This document shows, in pieces, positions 1 through 6,347 of a DNA stretch of 26,956 bases (position 1 is its first letter; the number at the start of each line of letters is the position of its first letter). Origin of the DNA: a virus. Location of the stretch: the IMG/VR virus record IMGVR_UViG_3300042691_038145, positions 1 to 26,956 of that record; one strand, written 5' to 3'. Both the position numbers and the translations under genes were made by a program. The notes under the pieces were generated by a model, which saw only the letters and a program-made list of their open reading frames with translations, did not search any database and was not told the origin of the DNA.

Positions 1-27
1 CTAGTGCCGTGCGGGTTTGCGCGGCCT

Positions 28-82
28 GGGGAGGGGCAGAGGCCCTGGGACTCGACACCGGGGGGAGGGGGGAGGGGGGAGG
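28..82 (+). repeat. G-rich repeat with GGGACTCGACACC core
   Basis: This stretch carries GGGACTCGACACC at 47-59, followed by three runs of six G separated by single A (60-79). It is a copy of the repeat family also seen at 1659-1827, 5493-5542, 7870-7881 and 23563-23702. The G-runs could form a G-quadruplex. Confidence 0.75.
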
Positions 83-86
83 CCCT

Positions 87-145
87 AAACCGACTGGCCA
101 GTTTTTATGGGCTCGACGGCACGATTCCGACTGGTCAGTCGGTTT
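87..145. repeat. Imperfect inverted repeat, 16-bp arms
   Basis: The arm at 87-102 (AAACCGACTGGCCAGT) matches the reverse complement of 130-145 with one mismatch. The second arm also holds a smaller hairpin, CCGACT with AGTCGG around a 4-base loop (127-142). This is a plausible protein-binding site; nothing identifies the binding protein. Confidence 0.55.
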
Positions 146-147
146 GA

Positions 148-550
148 ACCAAGGTGACCAAGCTAGCTTGGTCCAAAGGTTATTCAATGATTCCGGGCAC
201 TTAGAGCAGGGAGGCCAGCAATTTTGGACCGGGGTGTTGGTCCAACGTTTGTTCAATGGTTACGGGTACTTAGCTAGTGTTTCGGGCTGCCAGACCAAGC
301 TAACCACTGTAACTTTATACTAGAGAAAAAATGAGAGTGAAAGATATTTTTCAGGGCAGAAAATTTAGAAAATGGATGAAAAAATTGTAAATTTTAGGAA
401 AAAATGTGGAGAAAAATAAAATTTTGGTATCTGTGTTTTTGCTCTATATAAGGTTTGTGGGCCGTAGCCTGGTCTGAGGGTGTAAAACGTCGCGTAAGTA
501 CCCGTAACCATTGCGGAAGTATTGGACCAAGCTAGCTTGGTCACCTTGGT
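148..550. repeat. Perfect 29-bp inverted repeat with palindromic core
   Basis: Bases 148-176 are the exact reverse complement of 522-550. Each arm contains the perfect 18-bp palindrome GACCAAGCTAGCTTGGTC (156-173 and 525-542). A second inverted pair is nested inside: CAATGGTTACGGGTACTTA at 254-272 is perfectly inverted at 495-513, and a degenerate direct copy follows the first arm at 184-203. The arms flank the AT-rich segment 305-450. The arrangement looks like a multi-site protein-binding region such as an origin, partition site, attachment-site arms or operators. Confidence 0.85.
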
Positions 551-622
551 CAAAACGCCCTCGAAAATTCTCTAAGTAGTTGATTTCATTAGAGGCCGTT
601 GGACCAAGCACCCTGGTTCAAC
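170..622. promoter_or_regulatory. Cluster of TTGGACC/GGTCCAA boxes
   Basis: Seven-base boxes occur as GGTCCAA at 170-176 and 239-245 and as TTGGACC at 224-230, 522-528 and 599-605. The pair 224-230/239-245 forms a hairpin with an 8-base loop. The box at 599 begins an imperfect palindrome (598-606 with 614-622, one mismatch), followed by CAACCC/GGGTTG at 619-624 and 633-638. Five copies in mixed orientation within 440 bases suggest cooperative binding by an initiator, repressor or recombinase; the identity is inference only. Confidence 0.5.
424..452 (+). promoter_or_regulatory. Candidate sigma70-type promoter toward the terminase genes
   Basis: A -35-like TTGGTA (424-429) is separated by 17 bases from a -10-like TATAAG (447-452) at the edge of the AT-rich core. 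A transcript starting near 459 would have a leader of about 300 bases containing the right half of the inverted-repeat cluster before the first gene at 763. It matches the consensus at 4 of 6 and 5 of 6 positions. Confidence 0.35.
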
Positions 623-762
623 CCGCGCCCCTGGGTTGTGGTCACGCTCGCCGGTTGACTCTCGACACAATAACGAGTACCCTAACCGAGTAGGTACAGA
701 CGACGACGGCGGTTTCGTGCCGATAAATTCAGCAGGCCGCTAAATCACTGAGGTTTTGAATC

Positions 763-1437
763 ATGGCAGCAATCGAAAATGGACAGGAATTTGTCTGGGA
801 CCGTGTGATTTTTACGGAAATAACTCAGGGAGGAAAGAAAAAACGCTTCAAGGAAAGTGAATCGGAATTCCTGGCCTTTACGTGTTACCGTGATATTCCC
901 TACACAATTCCGGGTATTCGCCGCACTCACCGGGTAGCAAAATATCTGTACGACGGCGGAAAACCTGAATTAGTACCCTTAGACGTACAGGAACAAACGA
1001 AACTAATTGGCACTGCTTATGGTAGCGCGTTCGCTAATTGGTCCAGTAAATTCCAATGGGCTGAAAGGGTATTGGCTTTTGACGATTATGTGGATAAGCA
1101 ACGGCAATTGCGAACTATTGACGCAGCCTGTAAGGTTCATGAGGCGGTTTTAGGTAAGGCTTCGGAGCTTGCAAATACTGTACTAAATGCCGCCCTGGGA
1201 ATTCAGGCCCCACGGTTGGCTAATATGCAAGGCTCAACCTTGAAGTTTACAGCGAAAGAACAAATCAAAGCCCTTGAAATTGCCTTGAAAATGCTTACTG
1301 ACGCAACCGGAAAACCCGCGCCCTCACAAGCGCAATCGTTGACAGTCGCCAGTGTCAGCGATACAGGGGCGGTTAGCAGCGAAGACATTTTGTCTGCAAT
1401 AAAAATGCTGGCAAGTATTCCAAATGGTGCAAAATGA
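763..1437 (+). CDS. Terminase small subunit (probable)
   Basis: This 224-residue protein probably recognises phage DNA and guides it to the large terminase during packaging. Residues 34-62 hold an aromatic segment (FLAFTCYRD) followed by a basic helical stretch (RRTHRVAKYLYDG) that could be a helix-turn-helix. Residues 93-111 read WSSKFQWAERVLAFDDYVD, close to the W-S-x4-W-x-E-R-x3-[YF]-D pattern known from many phage small terminases. The middle is a helical, Ala-rich oligomerisation-type region. It is the first gene of the late block, two genes before the large terminase, as expected. The start ATG has a GAGG about 11 bases upstream. The end overlaps the next start as ATGA. The family call rests on pattern and position, not on a search. 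Confidence 0.6.
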   Translation: MAAIENGQEFVWDRVIFTEITQGGKKKRFKESESEFLAFTCYRDIPYTIPGIRRTHRVAKYLYDGGKPELVPLDVQEQTKLIGTAYGSAFANWSSKFQWAERVLAFDDYVDKQRQLRTIDAACKVHEAVLGKASELANTVLNAALGIQAPRLANMQGSTLKFTAKEQIKALEIALKMLTDATGKPAPSQAQSLTVASVSDTGAVSSEDILSAIKMLASIPNGAK

Positions 1438-1913
1438 AAGAGAAATTCCGGCGAATCCTTGAGAATAAGCCAACGAATATCGTGGCGGTTATTTTGAGTT
1501 TCATTGCCTTTGTGGGTTTGGTTGCTGTAGAGGCAACGCCAGCAACCGCAACGAACGGCCGTATCCCCTGGGAATTCTTCGTTGCACTTGTTGCGCTCAA
1601 ATTCATTGACGTGGTTTCAGGTTGGTACGTTGCGCCCCCTCTGCCCCCCGTGCATTTAGAGGCAGGGGGCCTGGGACTCGACACCGGGGGAGGGGCAGAG
1701 GCCCTGGGAAGCGTCCCAGAGGCCCTGGGAAGCGTCCCAGAGGCCCTGGGACGCTTCCCAGAGGCAGAGGGGGAGGCAGGGGGCCTGGGACTCGACACCG
1801 GGGGAGGGGCAGAGGCCCTGGGAAGCGCACCGGATAGCCAGAGGCGTGCACCTTTCCACGGCGGTTTGCATCATTTGACATTGCCTTTTGGCTACAAGTA
1901 TTTCGGACGGTGA
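1434..1913 (+). CDS. Small two-helix membrane protein with repeat-built C-terminus
   Basis: This is a 159-residue protein with two probable membrane helices (about residues 15-33 and 46-66) after a basic N-terminus. From about residue 76 to 127 it is encoded by the G-rich repeat family and reads as units of EALGSVP and GLGLDTGGG. The last 30 residues are unrelated to the repeat. Its start overlaps the preceding stop (ATGA). Size and topology would suit a holin or an accessory membrane protein, but there is no endolysin in the window to support a lysis cassette. The repeat probably entered or expanded after the second membrane helix, so the original protein may have been about 50 residues shorter. 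The function is not recognised. Confidence 0.6.
   Translation: MKEKFRRILENKPTNIVAVILSFIAFVGLVAVEATPATATNGRIPWEFFVALVALKFIDVVSGWYVAPPLPPVHLEAGGLGLDTGGGAEALGSVPEALGSVPEALGRFPEAEGEAGGLGLDTGGGAEALGSAPDSQRRAPFHGGLHHLTLPFGYKYFGR
1659..1827 (+). repeat. Coding G-rich repeat block: 55-bp direct repeat plus 21-bp tandem units
   Basis: Bases 1659-1713 and 1773-1827 are identical (55 bp, offset 114). Between and within them lie three 21-bp units (1699-1719, 1720-1740, 1741-1761). Each holds a hairpin, CTGGGA and TCCCAG around a 4-base loop: AGCG in the first two and CGCT, its complement, in the third. The block has no stop codon in any of the six frames, which explains the overlapping open frames here. 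It is read in frame by the membrane-protein gene. Confidence 0.9.
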
Positions 1914-1916
1914 AAA

Positions 1917-2213
1917 ATGGGCGCAATAACTGAGAACACACAAGTAACAATTGGCCTTTTGTTGCTGGCTTTCACCTTCGGAGTTTCGGGGCTGGCTTTC
2001 ATTTGGAAAGTTATGTCGCATTTTTCGTTGGTGGTAGAAAAGAAATTAGGAACGTTGCAGGATTTGTTAGTCGCGTTATTCGACAGCAAATTCGCAATTT
2101 TCGAAAATCGAATGGCAACCAAGGCGCAATTCGAAGGCCTAAACGAACGAATGCGACAAATCGAAATTGATTATGCGCGTTTGGCTGCAATGAATAACGG
2201 GCACCACCAATAA
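1917..2213 (+). CDS. Small membrane-anchored coiled-coil protein
   Basis: This 98-residue protein has one strong membrane helix near the N-terminus (about residues 10-31) followed by a hydrophilic, heptad-like helical region (about 38-90) rich in Glu, Lys, Arg and Leu. It starts 3 bases after the preceding stop. The plan of one anchor plus a coiled coil is seen in phage lysis accessory proteins and in small inner-membrane proteins of unknown role. I do not recognise the family. Its position between the two terminase subunits, paired with another membrane protein, is unusual for a packaging cassette. Confidence 0.65.
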   Translation: MGAITENTQVTIGLLLLAFTFGVSGLAFIWKVMSHFSLVVEKKLGTLQDLLVALFDSKFAIFENRMATKAQFEGLNERMRQIEIDYARLAAMNNGHHQ

Positions 2214-2260
2214 CCCTAGCCCTAAACCCTAGCCATAACCCTATGAAAATAACCCTACCC
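2211..2260 (+). repeat. AACCCTA-type degenerate repeat across the large-terminase start
   Basis: The stop codon of the upstream gene begins a run of TAACCCT/CCCTAAA-like units that continues through the ATG at 2243 into the first codons of the terminase gene. CCCTAAACCCT at 2220-2230 recurs at 13245-13255, just before another gene start. No Shine-Dalgarno sequence is visible before the ATG, so this gene may depend on translational coupling or on an unusual initiation signal. Confidence 0.5.
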
Positions 2261-3907
2261 AAAAAGCCTGGGTTTGTTCTGCCGTCGGTTGAAGCCAGCG
2301 AAGAATTGCCAGAGGTTGAAAAGCCATATATCCGGGGAGGAAATAGGGAAATACGGGTACGTCCTAAAATGGAATTGCTACCATTGCCAGGGTACGAAAA
2401 AATAAAGCTGCCTGCTTTGCCACCTCCCCCTCCCCCATTGTCGAGAGGACAAAGCAACGTTGCACCGTTAGGGGTGCGCTCAAACGACAAATTCTTTCAG
2501 AGGTTATTTCAGCCTAATATGGCGCCCTCTGAAACCTTCAAACCTTTTGATATTCCTGCGCCTTTGCCTTTTCTGGAAATTGTCGAGGAAATAGACCCGC
2601 TTGAACGCACGGCAATAACCCTAGCCAATGAAATAAATAGGCTGCTTTCGTTGGTACCGCATAAGCCGAGCGGAAAACAATTAGCTTTCCTAATTGCACC
2701 ACATAGGGAAATTCTTTTCGGTGGTGCGGCCGGGGGAGGTAAAAGTGATGCAATGCTAATGCGCGCGCTTAGGTTTGTGCATATTCCGGGTTACAATGCA
2801 CTTATTATTCGAAGGCAACGAAATACGCTGAAAATGGCCGGCGGTTTGGTTGACCGTGCACGAACTTGGTTAGAGGGGCGCGCAAAATGGCGGGACGAAA
2901 CAAACTCGTTTATTTTCCCCAGCGGCGCGACTCTAGCATTTGGATATCTGGAATCAAAAAACGATAAATTCCGTTACGGCTCGACTGAATATCATTTCAT
3001 AGGGTTTGAGGAATTGTGCGAGTTTCCCAGGGAGGAAGATTATTCGTTTCTTTTCTCGCGTCAACGAAAACCAAATTCAGGCCCATTGTCGGAAATACCT
3101 TTGCAAATGGGGGGCAGTGCTAACCCTATCGGCCCAGGTTTCGGTTGGGTTAGAGATAAATTCGTACGCAACCCTGAAAAATCCACGCTATTCCTGCCGT
3201 CGGTTTTGGACGATAACCCAGGAATCGACAAAGAATCTTACAGGGAATCTCTAAAGAAACTCCCAGAGGCAATTAGAAAACGATTAGAGGAAGGTTCGTG
3301 GGAAGATATGCGACGGGGGGAATTCTTCGACGTAAATAAAATCGAATTAGTGCCGCAAAATCGAATTCCGAAATTGGAAGAGTTTGCGAAATTGGTTAGG
3401 TTTTGGGATTTGGCTGGTACAGAAGACGACAAAGCCGATGAAACGGTCGGTTGCCTTTTAGGAATAACCCATACCGGCCGGATTTGGATTCTCGACATAA
3501 TAGCAGTTAGGTTAGAGCCAGCAGAAGTTAGCCAATTGCTAATAAATACGGCAAAGGCAGACGGGCCTAGCGTGACTATAGGAATTGAACAGGAACCAGG
3601 ACAATCTGGGAAAGCTCAAATAGTATCTTTCCAAAGGGATTTGGCTGGCTATAATGTTGTCGGTATACCTTCAACCGGTAGCAAGGCAATAAGGGCAATT
3701 CCGGTTGCAGGGCAAATATCCCAGCACAAAACCTGCATGGTTATCGGGCATTTTACGGCAAAAACGACTGACCAATTAGACGAATTTCCGTTTGGGTTGC
3801 ATGACGATAGAGTAGATGCTATTGCGAGCGCGTACAGTTTCGCGCTTGTTTCGCCACGTCGTCTAGACCCAGGCAAACAAGGGATAGCCCCCAGAATTAG
3901 CAGGTAA
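2243..3907 (+). CDS. terL: Terminase large subunit (packaging ATPase/nuclease)
   Basis: This 554-residue motor pumps DNA into the prohead and cuts the concatemer. The ATPase domain has a Walker A GGAAGGGKS at residues 160-168 and a Walker B-like IGFEE at 253-257, with the second Glu as probable catalytic residue. The C-terminal RNase H-like nuclease has acidic residues at D389 (FWDLAG), E449 (IEQE) and D521/D522/D525 (LHDDRVDA). Residues 1 to about 125 form a Pro-rich extension, including six consecutive Pro at 60-65, that places Walker A about 100 residues further in than in most large terminases. The order small subunit, large subunit, portal supports the call. The ATG lies within a CCCTAA-like run with no clear ribosome-binding site. 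Confidence 0.93.
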   Translation: MKITLPKKPGFVLPSVEASEELPEVEKPYIRGGNREIRVRPKMELLPLPGYEKIKLPALPPPPPPLSRGQSNVAPLGVRSNDKFFQRLFQPNMAPSETFKPFDIPAPLPFLEIVEEIDPLERTAITLANEINRLLSLVPHKPSGKQLAFLIAPHREILFGGAAGGGKSDAMLMRALRFVHIPGYNALIIRRQRNTLKMAGGLVDRARTWLEGRAKWRDETNSFIFPSGATLAFGYLESKNDKFRYGSTEYHFIGFEELCEFPREEDYSFLFSRQRKPNSGPLSEIPLQMGGSANPIGPGFGWVRDKFVRNPEKSTLFLPSVLDDNPGIDKESYRESLKKLPEAIRKRLEEGSWEDMRRGEFFDVNKIELVPQNRIPKLEEFAKLVRFWDLAGTEDDKADETVGCLLGITHTGRIWILDIIAVRLEPAEVSQLLINTAKADGPSVTIGIEQEPGQSGKAQIVSFQRDLAGYNVVGIPSTGSKAIRAIPVAGQISQHKTCMVIGHFTAKTTDQLDEFPFGLHDDRVDAIASAYSFALVSPRRLDPGKQGIAPRISR

Positions 3908-3911
3908 GAAA

Positions 3912-5351
3912 TTGAGTAAAACCCTTTTGTACGCGAGAGAAACCGGAGCATTTGTCAACGGTTGGTACTCTGATAATTTCGACCGTTGGGAGGCCGCACG
4001 AATTGCCTACGAAGGGGGGCAGGATTTTATTTCTGCAAACCTAGTAAAGCACGAAGACGAAACCACAAAATCTTTCGACAGACGCAACGCAATTGCAGTC
4101 TACGAAAATCACACACGAATGGTTGTAGACACTTACACGTCGCAATTGTTCAAGCGTTCTATTGCTCGCCAGAAAATGCAGGGCGCAGCCGGCGAATTGT
4201 TGGACGGGTTTTTCGAAAATGTAACCCGCTCCGGTGTAAGTGCTGACGAATTCTTCGAAACTTTCACACAACGGCTAATCAATTATGGCGCTTGCGCAAT
4301 TATGGTTGACCGTTTCGATTCCGTAAATGCACAAACAAGGGCGCAGGAATTAGGTGGAAACGCCAGACCTTACGCTTATATCGTCGAACCACAGAACCTA
4401 GTAAACTGGGTTTTAGACGAGGATAATCAATTCGAAGCGGTGCTAATTCGTGAGGTATTTACCCCGAAAACAAGTGTGCTAGAGGCCCCAGGAATTCCGG
4501 TTTACCGATATCGTGCATGGTTTCGGGACCGTTGGGAATTGTACGATATTGTAGCTGGGGAGGCAGAGGGCGAATTTACTTTCAAGAAAACGGCAGAGGG
4601 CTTGCACAATTTAGGTCAAGTGCCTATTGTGGTTTCGTATTTCCAAAAGGCAGTAAGTGACGGTGTACCGGTAGGGCCCTCACTTGTTGACGACGTAGCA
4701 GCAATTTCAAAAAGGGCGTTCAATTTGCGTTCGCTTATTGACGAACAAATTTGGCAGCAATGCTTCAATTTGTTAGTGGTCGGAGAAAAGCTATTTGACC
4801 GAATAAACGGATTCAAATTCGGGGTTTCTGGCGTCCTGGCACAATACGAAGGTGAGCCGCCACCATTTTACCTTAGCCCGAAAATGGAAGTGATAGATAA
4901 TCTGGCTTCGCAATTGAAAGAATGCCAGCAGGAAATTCGTGTTCTTTCAGGCCTTGGCAGATTGTCAGAGGGTGCAAGCGCGGAATCGGGAATTGCACTT
5001 GCATATAAGAACGTAGATAAAGCCGCCCTTTATCAGAGGTTGGCACAAACAATTCAGGACGCCGAAATTCGAGTAACTCGGCTGGCGCTGAAATGGTTTG
5101 AAATTGAAGATGAACCAACGGCCCCGAAATACGAAGTTCAATTAGAGCCTGGACAAATTGACGACGAATTGAATCGCGCAAATCGTTTCAGTGTATTGGC
5201 AGGAATGACAGCCGAACCACTGAAAGAAAACGTAAAGCAAGCGGTTATTTCGAGGTTTTCCGGTCAAGTAAGCGAAGAAAAGCTGGCTGAATTGCTGGCG
5301 GATATAGATACCAATTTCTCAGTGCCTATTGCACCGGATTCGTTGCTGTAG
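3912..5351 (+). CDS. Portal protein
   Basis: This 479-residue protein sits between the large terminase and the scaffold, the standard portal position, and has about the usual portal size. The N-terminal third is a mixed domain with an early helical segment (NAIAVYENHTRMVVDTYTSQLF). The middle has hydrophobic strands and the LIDEQIWQQCFNLLVV helix. The C-terminal part is helical and acidic (ALYQRLAQTIQDAEIRVTRL), as in portal stem and clip regions. The start is a TTG four bases after the large-terminase stop, with AGGTAAG upstream; no in-frame ATG fits a full-length N-terminus. It would form the dodecameric vertex through which DNA enters and to which the neck attaches. The call is from context and general features, with no single diagnostic motif. 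Confidence 0.75.
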   Translation: MSKTLLYARETGAFVNGWYSDNFDRWEAARIAYEGGQDFISANLVKHEDETTKSFDRRNAIAVYENHTRMVVDTYTSQLFKRSIARQKMQGAAGELLDGFFENVTRSGVSADEFFETFTQRLINYGACAIMVDRFDSVNAQTRAQELGGNARPYAYIVEPQNLVNWVLDEDNQFEAVLIREVFTPKTSVLEAPGIPVYRYRAWFRDRWELYDIVAGEAEGEFTFKKTAEGLHNLGQVPIVVSYFQKAVSDGVPVGPSLVDDVAAISKRAFNLRSLIDEQIWQQCFNLLVVGEKLFDRINGFKFGVSGVLAQYEGEPPPFYLSPKMEVIDNLASQLKECQQEIRVLSGLGRLSEGASAESGIALAYKNVDKAALYQRLAQTIQDAEIRVTRLALKWFEIEDEPTAPKYEVQLEPGQIDDELNRANRFSVLAGMTAEPLKENVKQAVISRFSGQVSEEKLAELLADIDTNFSVPIAPDSLL

Positions 5352-5365
5352 GCATAAACACACTG

Positions 5366-5400
5366 CCTTTGTGAACGTGCAACAAAGGTAGGCAATTTTT
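5366..5400 (+). terminator. Weak hairpin with T-run after the portal gene
   Basis: CCTTTGT (5366-5372) pairs with ACAAAGG (5382-5388) around a 9-base loop, and a short T-run follows at 5396-5400. The stem is only 7 bp and AT-rich, so it may be an attenuator or a transcript processing site rather than a strong terminator. It lies in the 69-base gap between portal and scaffold genes. Confidence 0.3.
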
Positions 5401-5420
5401 GCACGGGTAGAGGTTTTGCC

Positions 5421-6218
5421 ATGATGTTTTTGCGTTCAATGATTTTCGCAGCCGGAATTTGCCGTTATCAGCAGGAAAACTCCGAAGGGGGAGACACCGG
5501 GGGAGGCGTCCCAGGGGCGCCGGACTCGACACCGGGGGAGGCAGGGAAAACCTTTACAGAGGCAGAGGTAAACGCAATTGTGGTTGCGAGACTTGCGCGA
5601 GAAAGGGCGAAGAATTCCGGGGGGCAACCTGCGAATTCCGACCCTGAAAAGCAGGCTCTTTTCGAAATTCTGGGAATTGGTGGCGAAGGTCAACCGAAAA
5701 CCGTTTCGGAATTTCTGGAATTGCAGAAGCGAACCGAAGAAAAGGGACAGGCAGAAAAGGGGAAATACAAGGAACTTTGGGAGAAAACAAAGGCGCAATT
5801 GGAATTGCAGAATCAATTGCTGAACGAAACCAAGGCGCAATATACCGCTCGAATTTCCCAGCGAGAAACCGAGCGCGCGTTGCTTGCTGAATGTGGGAAT
5901 GCAATTCAGCCTTCCCAGGTTGCGGCATTGCTTCGAAGTCGAGTAAGGTATAACGCAGAAACCGACGAAGTAGAGGTCATGGAAATTGACGGGAAAACCC
6001 AGGCCGTTGACGTAAAGGGTAACCCGTTGTCAGTAAAGGATTTGGTGTCGGTATTTCTGAGAGAAAACCCTCACTTTTTGCCAGCAAGCAAATCGGCCGG
6101 GGGAGGAACCAACCAAACGCCTACAGGGGCAGCACCACAAGGCCAACGCACTATGGTTGTGAAAACAAACCAACGCTACGCAATCGGCCAGAACGGCGAG
6201 AAAATCCTAGTCGAGTAG
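5421..6218 (+). CDS. Capsid scaffolding protein
   Basis: This 265-residue protein should fill and shape the prohead and then leave or be degraded. Residues 44-64 (TFTEAEVNAIVVARLARERAK) match the start of many phage scaffolds of the minor structural gp20/DUF4355 type. The centre (about 95-155) is a long charged coiled coil, and the tail has the common Gly-rich linker (SAGGGTNQTPTGAAPQ). It lies between portal and major capsid. Residues 23-43 are encoded by the G-rich repeat and lie just before the conserved domain, so they look like an insertion in a tolerant N-terminal arm. ATG at 5421 and the next codon, ATG at 5424, are both possible starts. Confidence 0.82.
   Translation: MMFLRSMIFAAGICRYQQENSEGGDTGGGVPGAPDSTPGEAGKTFTEAEVNAIVVARLARERAKNSGGQPANSDPEKQALFEILGIGGEGQPKTVSEFLELQKRTEEKGQAEKGKYKELWEKTKAQLELQNQLLNETKAQYTARISQRETERALLAECGNAIQPSQVAALLRSRVRYNAETDEVEVMEIDGKTQAVDVKGNPLSVKDLVSVFLRENPHFLPASKSAGGGTNQTPTGAAPQGQRTMVVKTNQRYAIGQNGEKILVE
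5493..5542 (+). repeat. Two coding copies of the G-rich repeat in the scaffold gene
   Basis: GACACCGGGGGAGGC occurs at 5493-5507 and again at 5528-5542. The first copy is read as D-T-G-G-G and the second, in another frame, as S-T-P-G-E, within the same protein. CGGACTCGACACCGGGGGAG at 5521-5540 is the longer family core with one change. Confidence 0.85.
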
Positions 6219-6235
6219 CCAGGCGAGCGGGTACG

Positions 6236-6303
6236 TTGACAGGACCGGGGGGAATCTGATATTGACCGGTCAAACCGGTTGAATAGGGTTGTACGGTCAA
6301 CCC
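6236..6303 (+). promoter_or_regulatory. Candidate promoter and palindromes before the capsid gene
   Basis: A perfect TTGACA (6236-6241) is followed 16 bases later by GATATT (6258-6263), a 4 of 6 match to a -10 box. Directly downstream lie the 12-bp palindrome TTGACCGGTCAA (6262-6273), the overlapping palindrome AACCGGTT (6273-6280), and a hairpin GGGTTG/CAACCC (6286-6291 with 6298-6303). A dedicated, regulated promoter would suit the high demand for capsid protein. The gap of 129 bases before the ATG is the largest within the late block. Confidence 0.4.
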
Positions 6304-6347
6304 ACAAAACGTCACCAATTTACGAAAACCGAAAACAGGAAAAAATC

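Larger units (their letters stand above)
1..762. other. Gene-free control region upstream of the packaging genes
   Basis: I see no convincing gene here. The region holds, in order: a G-rich repeat (about 28-82), an imperfect inverted repeat (87-102 with 130-145), a cluster of TTGGACC/GGTCCAA boxes arranged as nested inverted repeats (148-622), and an AT-rich stretch (about 305-450) in the middle of them. A sigma70-like promoter pointing to the terminase genes lies at 424-452. Dense inverted repeats around an AT-rich core are typical of replication origins, partition sites, integrase attachment regions and repressor operator regions. The sequence alone does not tell these apart. Confidence 0.6.

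Noticed and set aside
9-323. Open frame of 104 codons at the window start
   Set aside because: It starts in the G-rich repeat, runs through the inverted-repeat boxes, has no ribosome-binding site and no protein-like composition.
365-553. Open frame of 62 codons on the - strand
   Set aside because: It overlaps the palindromic arm and the AT-rich core, has no support, and its composition follows the DNA repeats.
1373-2021. Several long open frames on the - strand and in a second + frame over the repeat block
   Set aside because: The repeat lacks stop codons in all six frames, so these frames are a by-product.
5421-6218. Scaffold protein considered as a prohead protease-scaffold fusion
   Set aside because: No Ser-His-Asp protease motif is visible; it is a coiled-coil protein throughout.
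6279-6347. Upstream TTG start for the capsid gene
   Set aside because: The added residues fall in the palindromic leader, and ATG 6348 has an AGGA at proper spacing.
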